Assembly (NCBI GenBank): GCA_945862005.1
Contig: CAMAWQ010000006.1
Location: forward strand, 1 to 37,252
Length of the DNA: 37,252 nt
Origin: Hylemonella gracilis
GTDB taxonomy: Bacteria; Pseudomonadota; Gammaproteobacteria; Burkholderiales; Burkholderiaceae_C
Reading direction: 5' to 3'
Shown here: piece after piece, positions 26,126 through 33,900 of the stretch
Layout: each line of letters opens with the position of its first letter
How positions within the stretch are numbered: the stretch's first letter is position 1
The notes under the pieces: model-generated
What the model was told of the DNA's origin: nothing
Seen by the model: only the letters and a program-made list of their open reading frames with translations
The model's database searches: none
Position numbers and translations under genes: made by a program

Positions 26126-28507
26126 GTTAAGTTCACTAACAATACTTCCCGCGCGGGTTGCATCTGATTTGCTCGGTCGGTCTAAACCGATGCGCAAGCA
26201 AATGTCCGTTGCTGTCAGCCACTTGATTCCGGACGTGTTTTTGAGGCGCTCCACATCCATGCTTGCCCAATCGATATGTGACCAGTCGAACGTCGTCAGG
26301 ATGCGTTCACGAATAGGGTCAACCGCGCGATGTGCTGAGTTAGATTCAGCGAGTTCTGCTTTCGTAGCGGCATCAAAATACCAACGCTCGCCTGCTAGAT
26401 ATCGAACGCGGTACTCAGCCCATATTTGCTGCATTGTTTCCGGGGGTAGAGGGTTGCACCACTTCACAGCAATAGTCCAAAATCGGCGATCACCCGTTTG
26501 ATCCACCAAAAACCCTGTACCGTTGACACTGCCCACAAATACAGTCCTGCGGGCATACGCGTTCTCCCTTCTGGCATAGGCTGGTCGCAATATGTCTTCG
26601 TCTCGCGTAATAAATGCCTTGAATGCTGACACGTCAGCTTTGCGCGTGGTGCTGTCGAGCTCACCCAGTTCAGTTATCCATCCATTCGTCGCCAGAAGTA
26701 CGGAGTCTTTGTTCAGTGGGTCGAGGTGGATTCCCTCACGGACAGCGCCTGGCACCGGGCACAACGACTTTACCCAGCGTGTTTTTTGAACGTCTTGATT
26801 ACCGACTAACACCAATGCACCCTGCGCAGATATGCCGTTGGCTTCGTATGCTGCGGTTGCTTGAAGTGCGAATGCGTCCATCAACTTCGCTCGTAATGAG
26901 GCTTGACTTGGGTTCAGCAATTCCAGAGACTCGTGAAAAATCTTGGACCTAGGCACTCCGTCCCAAGGTAGCCCTAGAACCCAGTCTTTAACAGGGTGAT
27001 AGGCATTACTGCCTGCCACAGCGTCAACCAGTTCGGCAACGCCGTTTCGGGACATCCCTGCAAGGACACAAGCGTCCCCAAGGAAAGCCAATGCTGCGTT
27101 TTCATGATCATCACGGGCGATCCGTTGACCGGGCATTTCTGTCTCTGGCCGCTTGGTCATCACGTTATATCGGAGCGACCACCCGTGCATCCGGGCCAAA
27201 GCATCAAGATTTCCGGTTGTTTGTAAAGGTCTTAACTTTTTGTTGTCTTGGTCAAGTTTCCAATCGGGCAAAGTAACTTTCAATAGCGCAGTCGTAGGCT
27301 TTTCTGACCCCTCTGACCCCTCTGTCTCATCAATCGCCGGAGTCAATATCTGTCCAAAAATAATAGGTGATGGAATCTGCCCTTTGCTGGGGCAATCCGC
27401 GCACTTGCTGCTGTACTTACCAAACTCATCGCATGTGGTCGGGTCAGTTTTCCAGTTATCCAGCTTTTTCTGCGTCTCGCGTTTTTCGTACTCGGGGTGA
27501 CCGCTACTAAATATCTGTGCAGCCTTATCGGGATCAGTCGTGAACTTGATGATGCCCAGCATGGCACGCCAGTAGGGTTCTTCAACGTTACCTCTCGAAT
27601 TCGTTGCGTGCTTCATTGCGCCGCAACGCGCCAAGATCAACCCCAAATCCTTCGGCGTACTTTCAGCAACTGGTAGCACGTCCGAGTTAATCCCCGGGAC
27701 TTTGCGCTTCTTGGGCAGGTCGTCGAAGCTCTCGACGTTCTCCGGGTCTAACAGGTTAGATACTGCGGTCCTAAATTCCTCGTAGGTGTACTCTGGGCCA
27801 CGGCGGGTGAGTGATCTGACTACTGTACCGTTCTCGTGCATGGTGCCGATGGGGCGCAGGATGCGGGCGCTGTCTGCGGTGACCGCTGAATCTTCCTTGA
27901 GTCCGTACTGCTTGAACAGGCGAGACAGCCGTTTGGCAGTGGCAGTCCACGTGGCCACGTCCACCGATTCCCCTAGTACCCAGTACAGGTGCAGCCCCTC
28001 GCCGCTGGAAATCAGGTAGGTAGGCGCGAGTCCGGTGTCTTTGGCGAACGCCACGAAGTCCGCAAGCGCATGGCGCTGCGTCTCATAAACTTTGTCAGGA
28101 CCGTGTTTGGCAAGCTTCTTCTCACCTGCATCGAGGTCAAGATAGAAACATTTTTTGCCAATAACATTGGCTTGGGTGCGGGCATACTTGTCACCGTTGA
28201 TTACGGCTTGATCGTTGAACGCTGCGGTGGCAAAGTACACACCTTGCGCTTCATCTTCTACGGCGTAGTGCGTGGCCTCGAGGAGTTCTTCTTGGCTCGA
28301 GAACCAGATATTCTTCTTGGTTAATTTATTCCAGAGGGCGAAGTTCCCCTCTGCCGGGAGTACATCCCGATAGAAACTTTCTAGCCACTCGACATCTGCA
28401 TACGGTATCGAGTCCGGCAGCAGGTCGAGCACTGCTTTGTTAACCAATGTCAAATTGGTCAAGGGCCTCGCCTTTTTGGCTTGCCATTTCTCTAATAAGC
28501 CTGTCAT
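26054..28507 (-). CDS. Primase-helicase with VapE-type ATPase domain (replication protein)
   Basis: The 817-residue protein has an N-terminal archaeo-eukaryotic primase fold with the metal-binding pair in CFYLDLDAG (Asp124, Asp126), SSGEGLHLYW (167-176) and RILRPIGTMHENG. A Cys cluster near 359-372 may bind zinc. The C-terminal virulence-associated-E (VapE) ATPase domain shows GNQDVQKT (569-576, Walker A-like) and VGSVNGTGFLVDQTGDRRFW (sensor region). Such pri-rep fusions start replication of phage satellites. The ATG at 28507 overlaps the upstream stop as ATGA and is preferred to the in-frame start at 28543. It ends beside the iterons. Confidence 0.88.
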   Translation of the reverse strand: MTGLLEKWQAKKARPLTNLTLVNKAVLDLLPDSIPYADVEWLESFYRDVLPAEGNFALWNKLTKKNIWFSSQEELLEATHYAVEDEAQGVYFATAAFNDQAVINGDKYARTQANVIGKKCFYLDLDAGEKKLAKHGPDKVYETQRHALADFVAFAKDTGLAPTYLISSGEGLHLYWVLGESVDVATWTATAKRLSRLFKQYGLKEDSAVTADSARILRPIGTMHENGTVVRSLTRRGPEYTYEEFRTAVSNLLDPENVESFDDLPKKRKVPGINSDVLPVAESTPKDLGLILARCGAMKHATNSRGNVEEPYWRAMLGIIKFTTDPDKAAQIFSSGHPEYEKRETQKKLDNWKTDPTTCDEFGKYSSKCADCPSKGQIPSPIIFGQILTPAIDETEGSEGSEKPTTALLKVTLPDWKLDQDNKKLRPLQTTGNLDALARMHGWSLRYNVMTKRPETEMPGQRIARDDHENAALAFLGDACVLAGMSRNGVAELVDAVAGSNAYHPVKDWVLGLPWDGVPRSKIFHESLELLNPSQASLRAKLMDAFALQATAAYEANGISAQGALVLVGNQDVQKTRWVKSLCPVPGAVREGIHLDPLNKDSVLLATNGWITELGELDSTTRKADVSAFKAFITRDEDILRPAYARRENAYARRTVFVGSVNGTGFLVDQTGDRRFWTIAVKWCNPLPPETMQQIWAEYRVRYLAGERWYFDAATKAELAESNSAHRAVDPIRERILTTFDWSHIDWASMDVERLKNTSGIKWLTATDICLRIGLDRPSKSDATRAGSIVSELNRVSFRKSNGAKLLALPPMARGGA

Positions 28508-29040
28508 CGCGGCGAGCCTTCTTCGATAACGAGAGGGGTGCAATCAAACCGAAAAACTGCGCTATCGTCTGTCTTAGTGGTTGACTCGTCTGGCACATCC
28601 CGCTGGGGTTCCACTTCAATTAGTTCGGGCCTTGGGGGCTGCACGTCGTATGTCACGCCGTGCGTATGAATCACCCAACTAACCAAAGGCAAATTTTCTT
28701 TTGTTTCGCGTTTTGCAGCTTGGCGTCGGTCTTCCGCCTCGATGATTCGATGCGCTTGTTTTAGCATTTCGGCGGCTTCGAATGCGTCCATTCCCTCCAG
28801 CTGCTTCTCTATCAGGTTCAACGCCTTGAGTGCAATGCGCCGCGCTTTGGGAGCCAGTAACCGTCCATCACTTTCTGCGCGTAGTTTTTCAGCGTTGAGC
28901 TCTTCAATGAATCCGGTTTGTTCAGCAAGCCCATCTAGCGCAGAAATATCAACCCCGGCCAATGCTGCCCACTGTTCCGGTTCGTGGTCGTATGCATCAG
29001 CCAGTGGAAACGCTTTCTTGAGTTTTTCACAGTCGTTCAT
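28504..29040 (-). CDS. Hypothetical protein in the replication operon, 178 residues
   Basis: I do not recognise a family. The protein is acidic and largely helical. The middle (PKARRIALKALNLIEKQLEGM, about 64-84) resembles a helical module, and the last 60 residues are Pro- and Glu-rich. It overlaps both neighbours by ATGA, so it is translated in strict register between the AlpA-like regulator and the primase. A role as a primase partner or in replication control is inferred from position only. Confidence 0.65.
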   Translation of the reverse strand: MNDCEKLKKAFPLADAYDHEPEQWAALAGVDISALDGLAEQTGFIEELNAEKLRAESDGRLLAPKARRIALKALNLIEKQLEGMDAFEAAEMLKQAHRIIEAEDRRQAAKRETKENLPLVSWVIHTHGVTYDVQPPRPELIEVEPQRDVPDESTTKTDDSAVFRFDCTPLVIEEGSPR

Positions 29041-29249
29041 GCTGCTGGCCCCTTGCCAGTATTTGCCGAAACAATGAACGCTTCAACCGAGTCCGCATCC
29101 CATACCGTGGTGCCTGCTCCTAGTTTGAAAGGGGCAGGGAACTTTCCCTCCTTCACCCAACGCCATATCGTGGCAGGACCTACTGGCAATAGACCGGGGC
29201 GATCTTTGACGGTCGCAAGTTGTCGCAACCTGAGCACTCGTAATGACAT
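29037..29249 (-). CDS. AlpA-like helix-turn-helix regulator
   Basis: This 70-residue protein has the AlpA/excisionase-type winged helix: RQLATVKDRPGLLPVGPATIWRW, then VKEGKFPAPFKLGAGTTVW and a closing helix. Proteins of this kind switch on integrase or excise satellites and P4-like elements. The ATG at 29249 has the better spacing to a GGAG ribosome site than the GTG at 29252. It overlaps the next gene by 4 bases. Confidence 0.85.
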   Translation of the reverse strand: MSLRVLRLRQLATVKDRPGLLPVGPATIWRWVKEGKFPAPFKLGAGTTVWDADSVEAFIVSANTGKGPAA

Positions 29250-29293
29250 CACTCAACTCCGTTTAATCCCGCGTGGTGCGGTATGGAGTGACT

Positions 29294-29716
29294 TTATTTT
29301 GATGGGAGGTGGGGGGTGAAATCCGCAGAAAAGTCGCGGACCTGATAGACCAATGGACGCTTGACTAGGGTGGTGCTTTGCCCCGCCCATGTATTAATTT
29401 TTCCGACGATAGTTGATTGAGGACCACGTAGTATTTGCCGCGCTGGTTTGCGCACGCTATCTGCTTTTACCTTGTACGCAAGTGCCGCAATTCGGGAAGC
29501 TTCACGCAATGGAAGGCCATCGGCTTTAACCAAATATGCGGCGTATGTAGCGGCAACTTGCGTGAGCGATTTCGGATTAACTGAGCGCCCCCTTTGTTTG
29601 CGCATCACATCACGTTCGAATTCATTTCTTGGTCGTTTGGGCGATAGCCCGGCGTAATGCAGCTCCAAGGCTTCAGCAAGGGACTGTGCGGCCTTTTTGG
29701 GTCTTCCTAGTGCCAT
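29294..29716 (-). CDS. Small basic hypothetical protein next to integrase
   Basis: The 140-residue protein is rich in Lys and Arg (MALGRPKKAAQSL, RKQRGRSVNPKSL, VKADSVRKPARQIL), which suggests nucleic-acid binding. No known motif is visible. It starts 2 bases after the integrase stop and is clearly co-transcribed with it, so it might assist recombination or regulate the operon. Confidence 0.6.
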   Translation of the reverse strand: MALGRPKKAAQSLAEALELHYAGLSPKRPRNEFERDVMRKQRGRSVNPKSLTQVAATYAAYLVKADGLPLREASRIAALAYKVKADSVRKPARQILRGPQSTIVGKINTWAGQSTTLVKRPLVYQVRDFSADFTPHLPSK

Positions 29717-29718
29717 AC

Positions 29719-30954
29719 TTATGCGGCTTTTAAATCGACCACGTTGTTACCCTTTACTGGTGCTGTAGTCAAAAACTTTTCCCAATCTGTCATGAGGTTT
29801 CTGCGCTTATCAAATAGGTCGCCTCGCCTGTATGCTGCCTCGGTGCCACTTCCAATGGCGTGCGCCAGTGCCATTTCCACTACCTCGTTCGGGTAGTTTG
29901 TTTTCTCTGCGGCCCAGTCCCGGAATGTGGACCGGAACCCGTGCGGTACCGCGTCCAGCTTCATGCGGCGCATGATGGCCGTCAGGCTCATGTCGGATAG
30001 CGGTTTCGCGACATCGCGCCCGGGGAAAACCAAATCAACATCGTTGCCTTGTACGTCTTTGAAGCGGGGGAGGGTCATTACCATCATCAACACAGCATCG
30101 GTGAGCGGCACTCGGTGCGGTCTGCCTGACTTCATGCGCTCGCCGGGAATGTTCCAGACCTGATTGGCAAGGTCGAACTCTGACCATGTAGCTAACCGTG
30201 CTTCACCTGACCGGCAGGCCGTGAGAATTACGAACTCTAAGCACCGAAGGGACGTTCCCTCCAACGTGCGCAATTTCTTTACAAACGCATGGGCGTCATC
30301 TACGGCTATGGCGGTATGGTGCTGGCGGTTGTTGACCTTTGAGGGTTTGGGCAGCACTTGGTCAAGGTGTCCTCGCCACTGTGCCGGGTTGAATCCTTTA
30401 GGGCGGTAGCCCTGGGCAGCAGCCCAAGAAAGTACCAGTTCAATGCGGTTTCGTATGCGCACCATCGTTTCGTTCTTGGTACTCCAATCGGCTCGAATGG
30501 CGCTCACCACATCTTCGGTGTCCACGTCCTTAATGTGTTTGTGCCCGAAGTGCGGATAAACGTAGGTTTCAAGGGTGTTCTCCCACTGTTGCCCATGCTT
30601 GGCGTTCTTCCAGCTTGGTTTGTGGGTTTGGATGTAGGCCAGTGCGCAGGTCTTGAACGTCCATTCGATGGCCGTCTGCTTTGCTTTGCGTTCGGCGACA
30701 GGATCAACGCCCTCTCGTATCGCTTCTTTGGCCTCTCGCGCCCGCTCAGTCGCCTTGGCCAAGGTGACGCCCGGGTAACCCCCTAGTCCGATGTCCTTGC
30801 GTTTGGTGCCGACGGTGGTGCGCAGAATCCATGACTTTGCGCCTGTCTTAGTAATGTTCAAGCGTAGCCCCGACACGGTGCCTACAGCGTGCAGGCCGGG
30901 CTCGGACAGATTCTTTACTTCCAGCGCCCCAAGTGTTTTTGCGATGCGTGCCAT
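29719..30954 (-). CDS. int: Tyrosine-type site-specific integrase
   Basis: This 411-residue enzyme integrates and excises the element. The N-terminal arm-binding DUF4102-type domain (SGLRLNITKTGAKSWILR, about 28-45) is followed by a core-binding SAM-like domain (about 100-185) and the catalytic domain. The full active-site set is present: Arg248 (TACRSGEAR), Lys275, His338 and Arg341 (HGFRSTFRDW), His365 and nucleophile Tyr375 (AAYRRGDLF). It matches P4-type integrases that use tRNA genes. The gene reads away from the tRNA-Ser, 219 bases from it, with its promoter and the presumed arm sites in between. Confidence 0.96.
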   Translation of the reverse strand: MARIAKTLGALEVKNLSEPGLHAVGTVSGLRLNITKTGAKSWILRTTVGTKRKDIGLGGYPGVTLAKATERAREAKEAIREGVDPVAERKAKQTAIEWTFKTCALAYIQTHKPSWKNAKHGQQWENTLETYVYPHFGHKHIKDVDTEDVVSAIRADWSTKNETMVRIRNRIELVLSWAAAQGYRPKGFNPAQWRGHLDQVLPKPSKVNNRQHHTAIAVDDAHAFVKKLRTLEGTSLRCLEFVILTACRSGEARLATWSEFDLANQVWNIPGERMKSGRPHRVPLTDAVLMMVMTLPRFKDVQGNDVDLVFPGRDVAKPLSDMSLTAIMRRMKLDAVPHGFRSTFRDWAAEKTNYPNEVVEMALAHAIGSGTEAAYRRGDLFDKRRNLMTDWEKFLTTAPVKGNNVVDLKAA

Positions 30955-31041
30955 TCGTGCTTCCGTTATGTGATCAGACAGACCATTTCAGCGACCTACA
31001 CATAGGGGTGTTTTGAAGAAAACTACTAGCCCCCTAAAACC

Positions 31042-31060
31042 CCCCCATCTATCCCCCCAT
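31042..31060 (+). repeat. Right copy of the 19-bp C-rich repeat, putative integrase arm site
   Basis: It is identical to 16581-16599 and lies between the integrase start and attR, the normal place for arm-type sites. Confidence 0.55.
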
Positions 31061-31086
31061 TGGATTCTGCGATTGGGTAAGATGAA

Positions 31087-31092
31087 ATAATA
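31087..31092 (-). promoter_or_regulatory. Possible -10 box for the integrase operon
   Basis: The minus strand reads TATTAT between the two inverted C-rich repeats; no good -35 is seen. If used, binding at those repeats would control it. Confidence 0.25.
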
Positions 31093-31120
31093 CAGCAAGA
31101 CTAGAACTAAGAGTGAATAT

Positions 31121-31136
31121 ATTGGGGGGATAGACA
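31121..31136 (-). repeat. Inverted partial copy of the C-rich repeat
   Basis: The minus strand reads TGTCTATCCCCCCAAT, sharing TCTATCCCCCCA with the other two copies. Two inverted sites between integrase and attR suggest cooperative integrase or AlpA binding. Confidence 0.5.
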
Positions 31137-31146
31137 GTTTTGATAC

Positions 31147-31170
31147 AAAAAAAGCCCCTTGAAGGGGCCT
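31147..31170 (-). terminator. Terminator directly after tRNA-Ser, on the element side
   Basis: On the minus strand GCCCC TTCAA GGGGC is followed by seven T residues, three bases past the tRNA 3' end. It lies inside the element, so the element supplies the terminator of the host tRNA gene. Confidence 0.8.
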
Positions 31171-31172
31171 AA

Positions 31173-31198
31173 TTGGCGGAAGCGGTGAGATTCGAACT
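31173..31198. repeat. Right attachment site (attR) within tRNA-Ser
   Basis: The 3' end of the tRNA gene, matched by 16514-16539 (23 of 26 bases). Confidence 0.85.
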
Positions 31199-31261
31199 CA
31201 CGAACGGTTGCCCGTTGCCGGTTTTCAAGACCGGTGCAATCGACCACTCTGCCACGCTTCC
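31174..31261 (-). tRNA. tRNA-Ser (anticodon TGA)
   Basis: The 88-nt gene has the acceptor stem GGAAGCG / CGCTTCC, encoded CCA, the long variable arm of serine tRNAs and the anticodon loop CTTGAAA with TGA (31225-31227). It decodes UCA-type serine codons. It is intact, because the element rebuilt its 3' end on integration. Confidence 0.97.
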
Positions 31262-31321
31262 TATTGTGTGTGCGGTCTACGCAGTAGGCATTCTACTGGC
31301 TTAGCTCTGCCAAATTGAGCT

Positions 31322-32263
31322 TTATGCGTCAGGCGCCAAAGGATGCTGAGCCATCAGTTCAATGGCTTTCACTAAAGACGAATGGTCGGCTTGGCCCAGG
31401 CCTAGGGCGGTGCAGGCTTGCATCAGCTGCGCTGCGCCTGCGGTTTGGGGCAGCGCCATATTGAGTGCTTTGGCGCTTTGAAGGGCTAGGTTCAGGTCTT
31501 TTTGGTGCAGCGCCACCCTAAACCCGGGGGCGAAGGTGCGTTTGATCATGCGCTCGGCGTGCACTTCCAGAATGCGCGATGCGGCAAACCCGCCCATGAG
31601 CGCTTGACGGACTTTGGCTGGGTCGGCGCCGGCCTTAGAGGCAAACACCAAGGCTTCGCTGACAGCCGCTAAATTGAGCGCCACAATAATTTGGTTGGCC
31701 ACTTTGCAGGTTTGGCCGTCGCCGTTACCGCCAATGAGGGTAATGTTTTTGCCCATCAGCTCAAACACAGGGCGCACCCGCTCAAACACCGACTCGTCTC
31801 CCCCCACCATGATGGTGAGCGACGCGGCTTTGGCACCCACCTCGCCACCTGAAACCGGTGCATCCAGGTAGTCCGTGCCCAGTTCATTGATGCGGCGGGC
31901 AAAGGTTTTGGTGGCCATGGGGTCGATGGAGCTCATATCTATGACCACTTTGCGGGCAGCAGATAGGCCCGATGCAGCCGGTGCGACCTTGAGCCCTTCG
32001 GCCACGCCGTATTCGCCAAACAGCACACGTTCTACATCCGGTGTATCGGGCACCATGGTGATGATGAGGTCTGCTTGCTGGGCCACGCTTGCGGCATTGG
32101 GGCAGGCCACGGCCCCGGCATCCAAAAGCTCTTGCGGCACGCTGCGACGCGTGTTGGCGTAAAGCTTGTGGCCAGCTTTTAAAAGGTTGAGTGCCATGGG
32201 CGCGCCCATGATGCCTAGGCCAATAAACCCAATATTCAACGTTGTAGGGGTTAGGGTGCTCAT
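31322..32263 (-). CDS. glxR: 2-hydroxy-3-oxopropionate (tartronate semialdehyde) reductase
   Basis: This NAD(P)-dependent cytosolic enzyme reduces tartronate semialdehyde to D-glycerate. The 313-residue protein has the beta-hydroxyacid dehydrogenase layout: dinucleotide motif GFIGLGIMGAPMALNLLKAG at the start, the substrate site DAPVSGGEVGAKAASL, the catalytic lysine region KVANQIIVALNLAAVSEA, and KDLNLAL near the end. A glycerate kinase nearby (33901) catalyses the next step, which supports the reductase call over other family members such as 3-hydroxyisobutyrate dehydrogenase. Its start overlaps the upstream lipoprotein gene by ATGA. Confidence 0.88.
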   Translation of the reverse strand: MSTLTPTTLNIGFIGLGIMGAPMALNLLKAGHKLYANTRRSVPQELLDAGAVACPNAASVAQQADLIITMVPDTPDVERVLFGEYGVAEGLKVAPAASGLSAARKVVIDMSSIDPMATKTFARRINELGTDYLDAPVSGGEVGAKAASLTIMVGGDESVFERVRPVFELMGKNITLIGGNGDGQTCKVANQIIVALNLAAVSEALVFASKAGADPAKVRQALMGGFAASRILEVHAERMIKRTFAPGFRVALHQKDLNLALQSAKALNMALPQTAGAAQLMQACTALGLGQADHSSLVKAIELMAQHPLAPDA

Positions 32264-32823
32264 GCTTGTCCTTCAGTGAGGGTGTCGAGTTGAAACTGGC
32301 CTGTTTTGTGCCATAGCCATGTGTCGGTGTAAGTCACCTTGCCAAGTTTGATGGGGGCGGGAAATGGCGCGGCGTTGCGCACCGTGCGTTCAATTTCAGC
32401 CATGACCTCGGGCGCGTGTTTGGGCGCCCGCATCCAACTGGTGGCCAGCACATGGCCTTTGGCGTCCACCTCTACTTGCAGCACGCCCACGGCATAAAGC
32501 AAGGGGGGTAGCTTGCCTTTAAAAATACGTTGGTGGTTTTTGCTGTACAGATGACTCGCCGCATCGCGCCGGTAAGCCCTGGCAGACGCTGCAACCGACA
32601 CATGTTGGGGTACTGATGGGGCTGCCGAAACAGGGGGAGGCGGGGGGGGCGGAGGTGGCGGAGGTGGCGGAGTTACAGGTTCAGGCGGAGGAGGCGCCGG
32701 GGGCGCAGGTATTGGAGTGGAGCACCCCCCCAAAAAACCACCTGTCAAAGAGGCCAAAGCCAATGAGGCGCCCGAAGTCAGCGCCCAGTTCAGACAGATT
32801 CTTCGGTTGGGTGCGTGCTTCAT
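32260..32823 (-). CDS. TonB-like lipoprotein with polyproline spacer
   Basis: The 187-residue protein has a signal peptide with a lipobox (GGFLGGCS, Cys34). A polyproline region follows (about 38-64, thirteen Pro in a row at the end). The C-terminal domain reads LLYAVGVLQVEVDAKGHVL and resembles the TonB C-terminal fold. It is probably anchored to a membrane by lipid and spans part of the periplasm. Its function is unknown; it lacks the N-terminal membrane helix of true TonB. It is co-translated with the reductase gene. Confidence 0.75.
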   Translation of the reverse strand: MKHAPNRRICLNWALTSGASLALASLTGGFLGGCSTPIPAPPAPPPPEPVTPPPPPPPPPPPPPVSAAPSVPQHVSVAASARAYRRDAASHLYSKNHQRIFKGKLPPLLYAVGVLQVEVDAKGHVLATSWMRAPKHAPEVMAEIERTVRNAAPFPAPIKLGKVTYTDTWLWHKTGQFQLDTLTEGQA

Positions 32824-32848
32824 AGGGCAGGACCTACCTTAGATAAAT

Positions 32849-33847
32849 TCAATCCGCCGTAATGCCAGCATTTTTGATGGTTTTGGCCCAAAACTCGGTT
32901 TCGCGCTTGACCAAAGCGTCCAGCGCCTCAGGGGGTTGGTAGCGAATTTCTATGCCCGCAGCGGTGGAGCGGGTTTTGGTGTCGGGCATTTCCATGGCTT
33001 GTTTGATGCTGGCACTCAGCTTATTGATCACGTCTGCTGGTGTACCAGCTGGCGCAAAAATACCCACCCAGGCTTCCAGCTCAAAACCTTTTAAACCCGC
33101 CTCAGAGGTAGTGGGCACATTCGGTATGCCGGGGTGGCGCGAGCTACCCGCAACGGCCAAACCTTTGAGCTTGCCCGCCTGTATGTGCCCCATCACTGAA
33201 GGCGGGGTGGTGATGAACACCTGCACCTGGCCAGACAGGACGTCTTGCACCGCAGGGCCAGAACCGCGGTAGGGAATGTGCACCATGCTGGTTTGGGTTT
33301 GGGTCTTGAATATTTCGGTACCAATATGCGAGAGCGAACCATTGCCCTGAGAGGCATAGCTCAAACGCCCAGGGTTGCTTTTTAAATAGCCAATAAATTC
33401 GCCCAAGGTGTTCACCGGTACCGAGGGGTGAACCGCAATGACGTTGGTGGCCACAGTAATGAGCGCCACGGACACCAAGTCCTTTTGCGCCCAAGGCAGT
33501 TTGGGCGTGAGCGACGGGTTACCCACGTGGTAGGCCGAGTAAGAGGTGAGCAGGGTGTAACCATCAGGGGTGGCTCGCGCCACATGGCCGTAGGCCACAT
33601 TACCGCTGCCACCGCTCTTGTTGTCTATCACCACAGTTTGGCCTAAAACGCGGCTTAATGGGTCGCTGAGCAAACGTGCCGAGGCGTCCACAAAACCGCC
33701 GGGCGGGTTGGGCACGACAAGGTTCACGCTTTTGGAAGGAAAGCCCGCTGCAGTTTGGGCTAGAGCCGCAGGGCCGAAAGTGGCGCAGGCCATGGTGGCC
33801 AAAGACCAAACAAGGCGCCGCAAACCGTTGATATTGGTAAGTGTCAC
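32849..33847 (-). CDS. Tripartite tricarboxylate transporter substrate-binding protein (Bug/TctC family)
   Basis: The 332-residue periplasmic binding protein has a signal peptide ending near AALAQ (residue 30). The family pattern FPSKSVNLVVPNPPGGFVDASARLL comes next, and GTEIFKTQTQTSMVHIPYRGSGPAVQDVLSGQ later. Bug proteins bind carboxylates and similar small acids; many are orphans without the membrane subunits, and none is seen here. The start is GTG at 33847, with GGAGAC 6 bases upstream. The neighbours suggest a ligand related to hydroxy acids, but this is a guess. Confidence 0.93.
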   Translation of the reverse strand: MTLTNINGLRRLVWSLATMACATFGPAALAQTAAGFPSKSVNLVVPNPPGGFVDASARLLSDPLSRVLGQTVVIDNKSGGSGNVAYGHVARATPDGYTLLTSYSAYHVGNPSLTPKLPWAQKDLVSVALITVATNVIAVHPSVPVNTLGEFIGYLKSNPGRLSYASQGNGSLSHIGTEIFKTQTQTSMVHIPYRGSGPAVQDVLSGQVQVFITTPPSVMGHIQAGKLKGLAVAGSSRHPGIPNVPTTSEAGLKGFELEAWVGIFAPAGTPADVINKLSASIKQAMEMPDTKTRSTAAGIEIRYQPPEALDALVKRETEFWAKTIKNAGITAD

Positions 33848-33900
33848 AAATGTCTCCTTGAATATTTATAAGGGGTACAGTCTAGTGGGTTTTGACAGCT

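Larger units (their letters stand above)
16514..31187. mobile_element. Integrated satellite-like element in tRNA-Ser carrying type II-C CRISPR-Cas
   Basis: The element is bounded by a 26-bp direct repeat (16514-16539 and 31173-31198, 23 of 26 identical) that corresponds to the 3' end of tRNA-Ser. A tyrosine integrase gene is the first gene inside the intact tRNA end, the normal layout of tRNA-integrated islands. The replication operon (integrase, small basic protein, AlpA-like regulator, unknown protein, primase-helicase) and an iteron cluster indicate autonomous or inducible replication. No phage structural, packaging, lysis or conjugation gene is visible. Cargo comprises the CRISPR-Cas locus, a multidomain T5orf172 protein and gene remnants. 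The span is set by the repeats; the exact crossover base is unknown. Confidence 0.85.

Noticed and set aside
16581-31060. 19-bp C-rich direct repeats as the true element ends
   Set aside because: The tRNA-derived repeats outside them fit the integrase type and leave an intact tRNA. The C-rich copies have an inverted partner, which suits arm sites better.
16514-31187. Complete prophage
   Set aside because: No terminase, portal, capsid, tail or lysis gene can be seen; only integration and replication genes are present.
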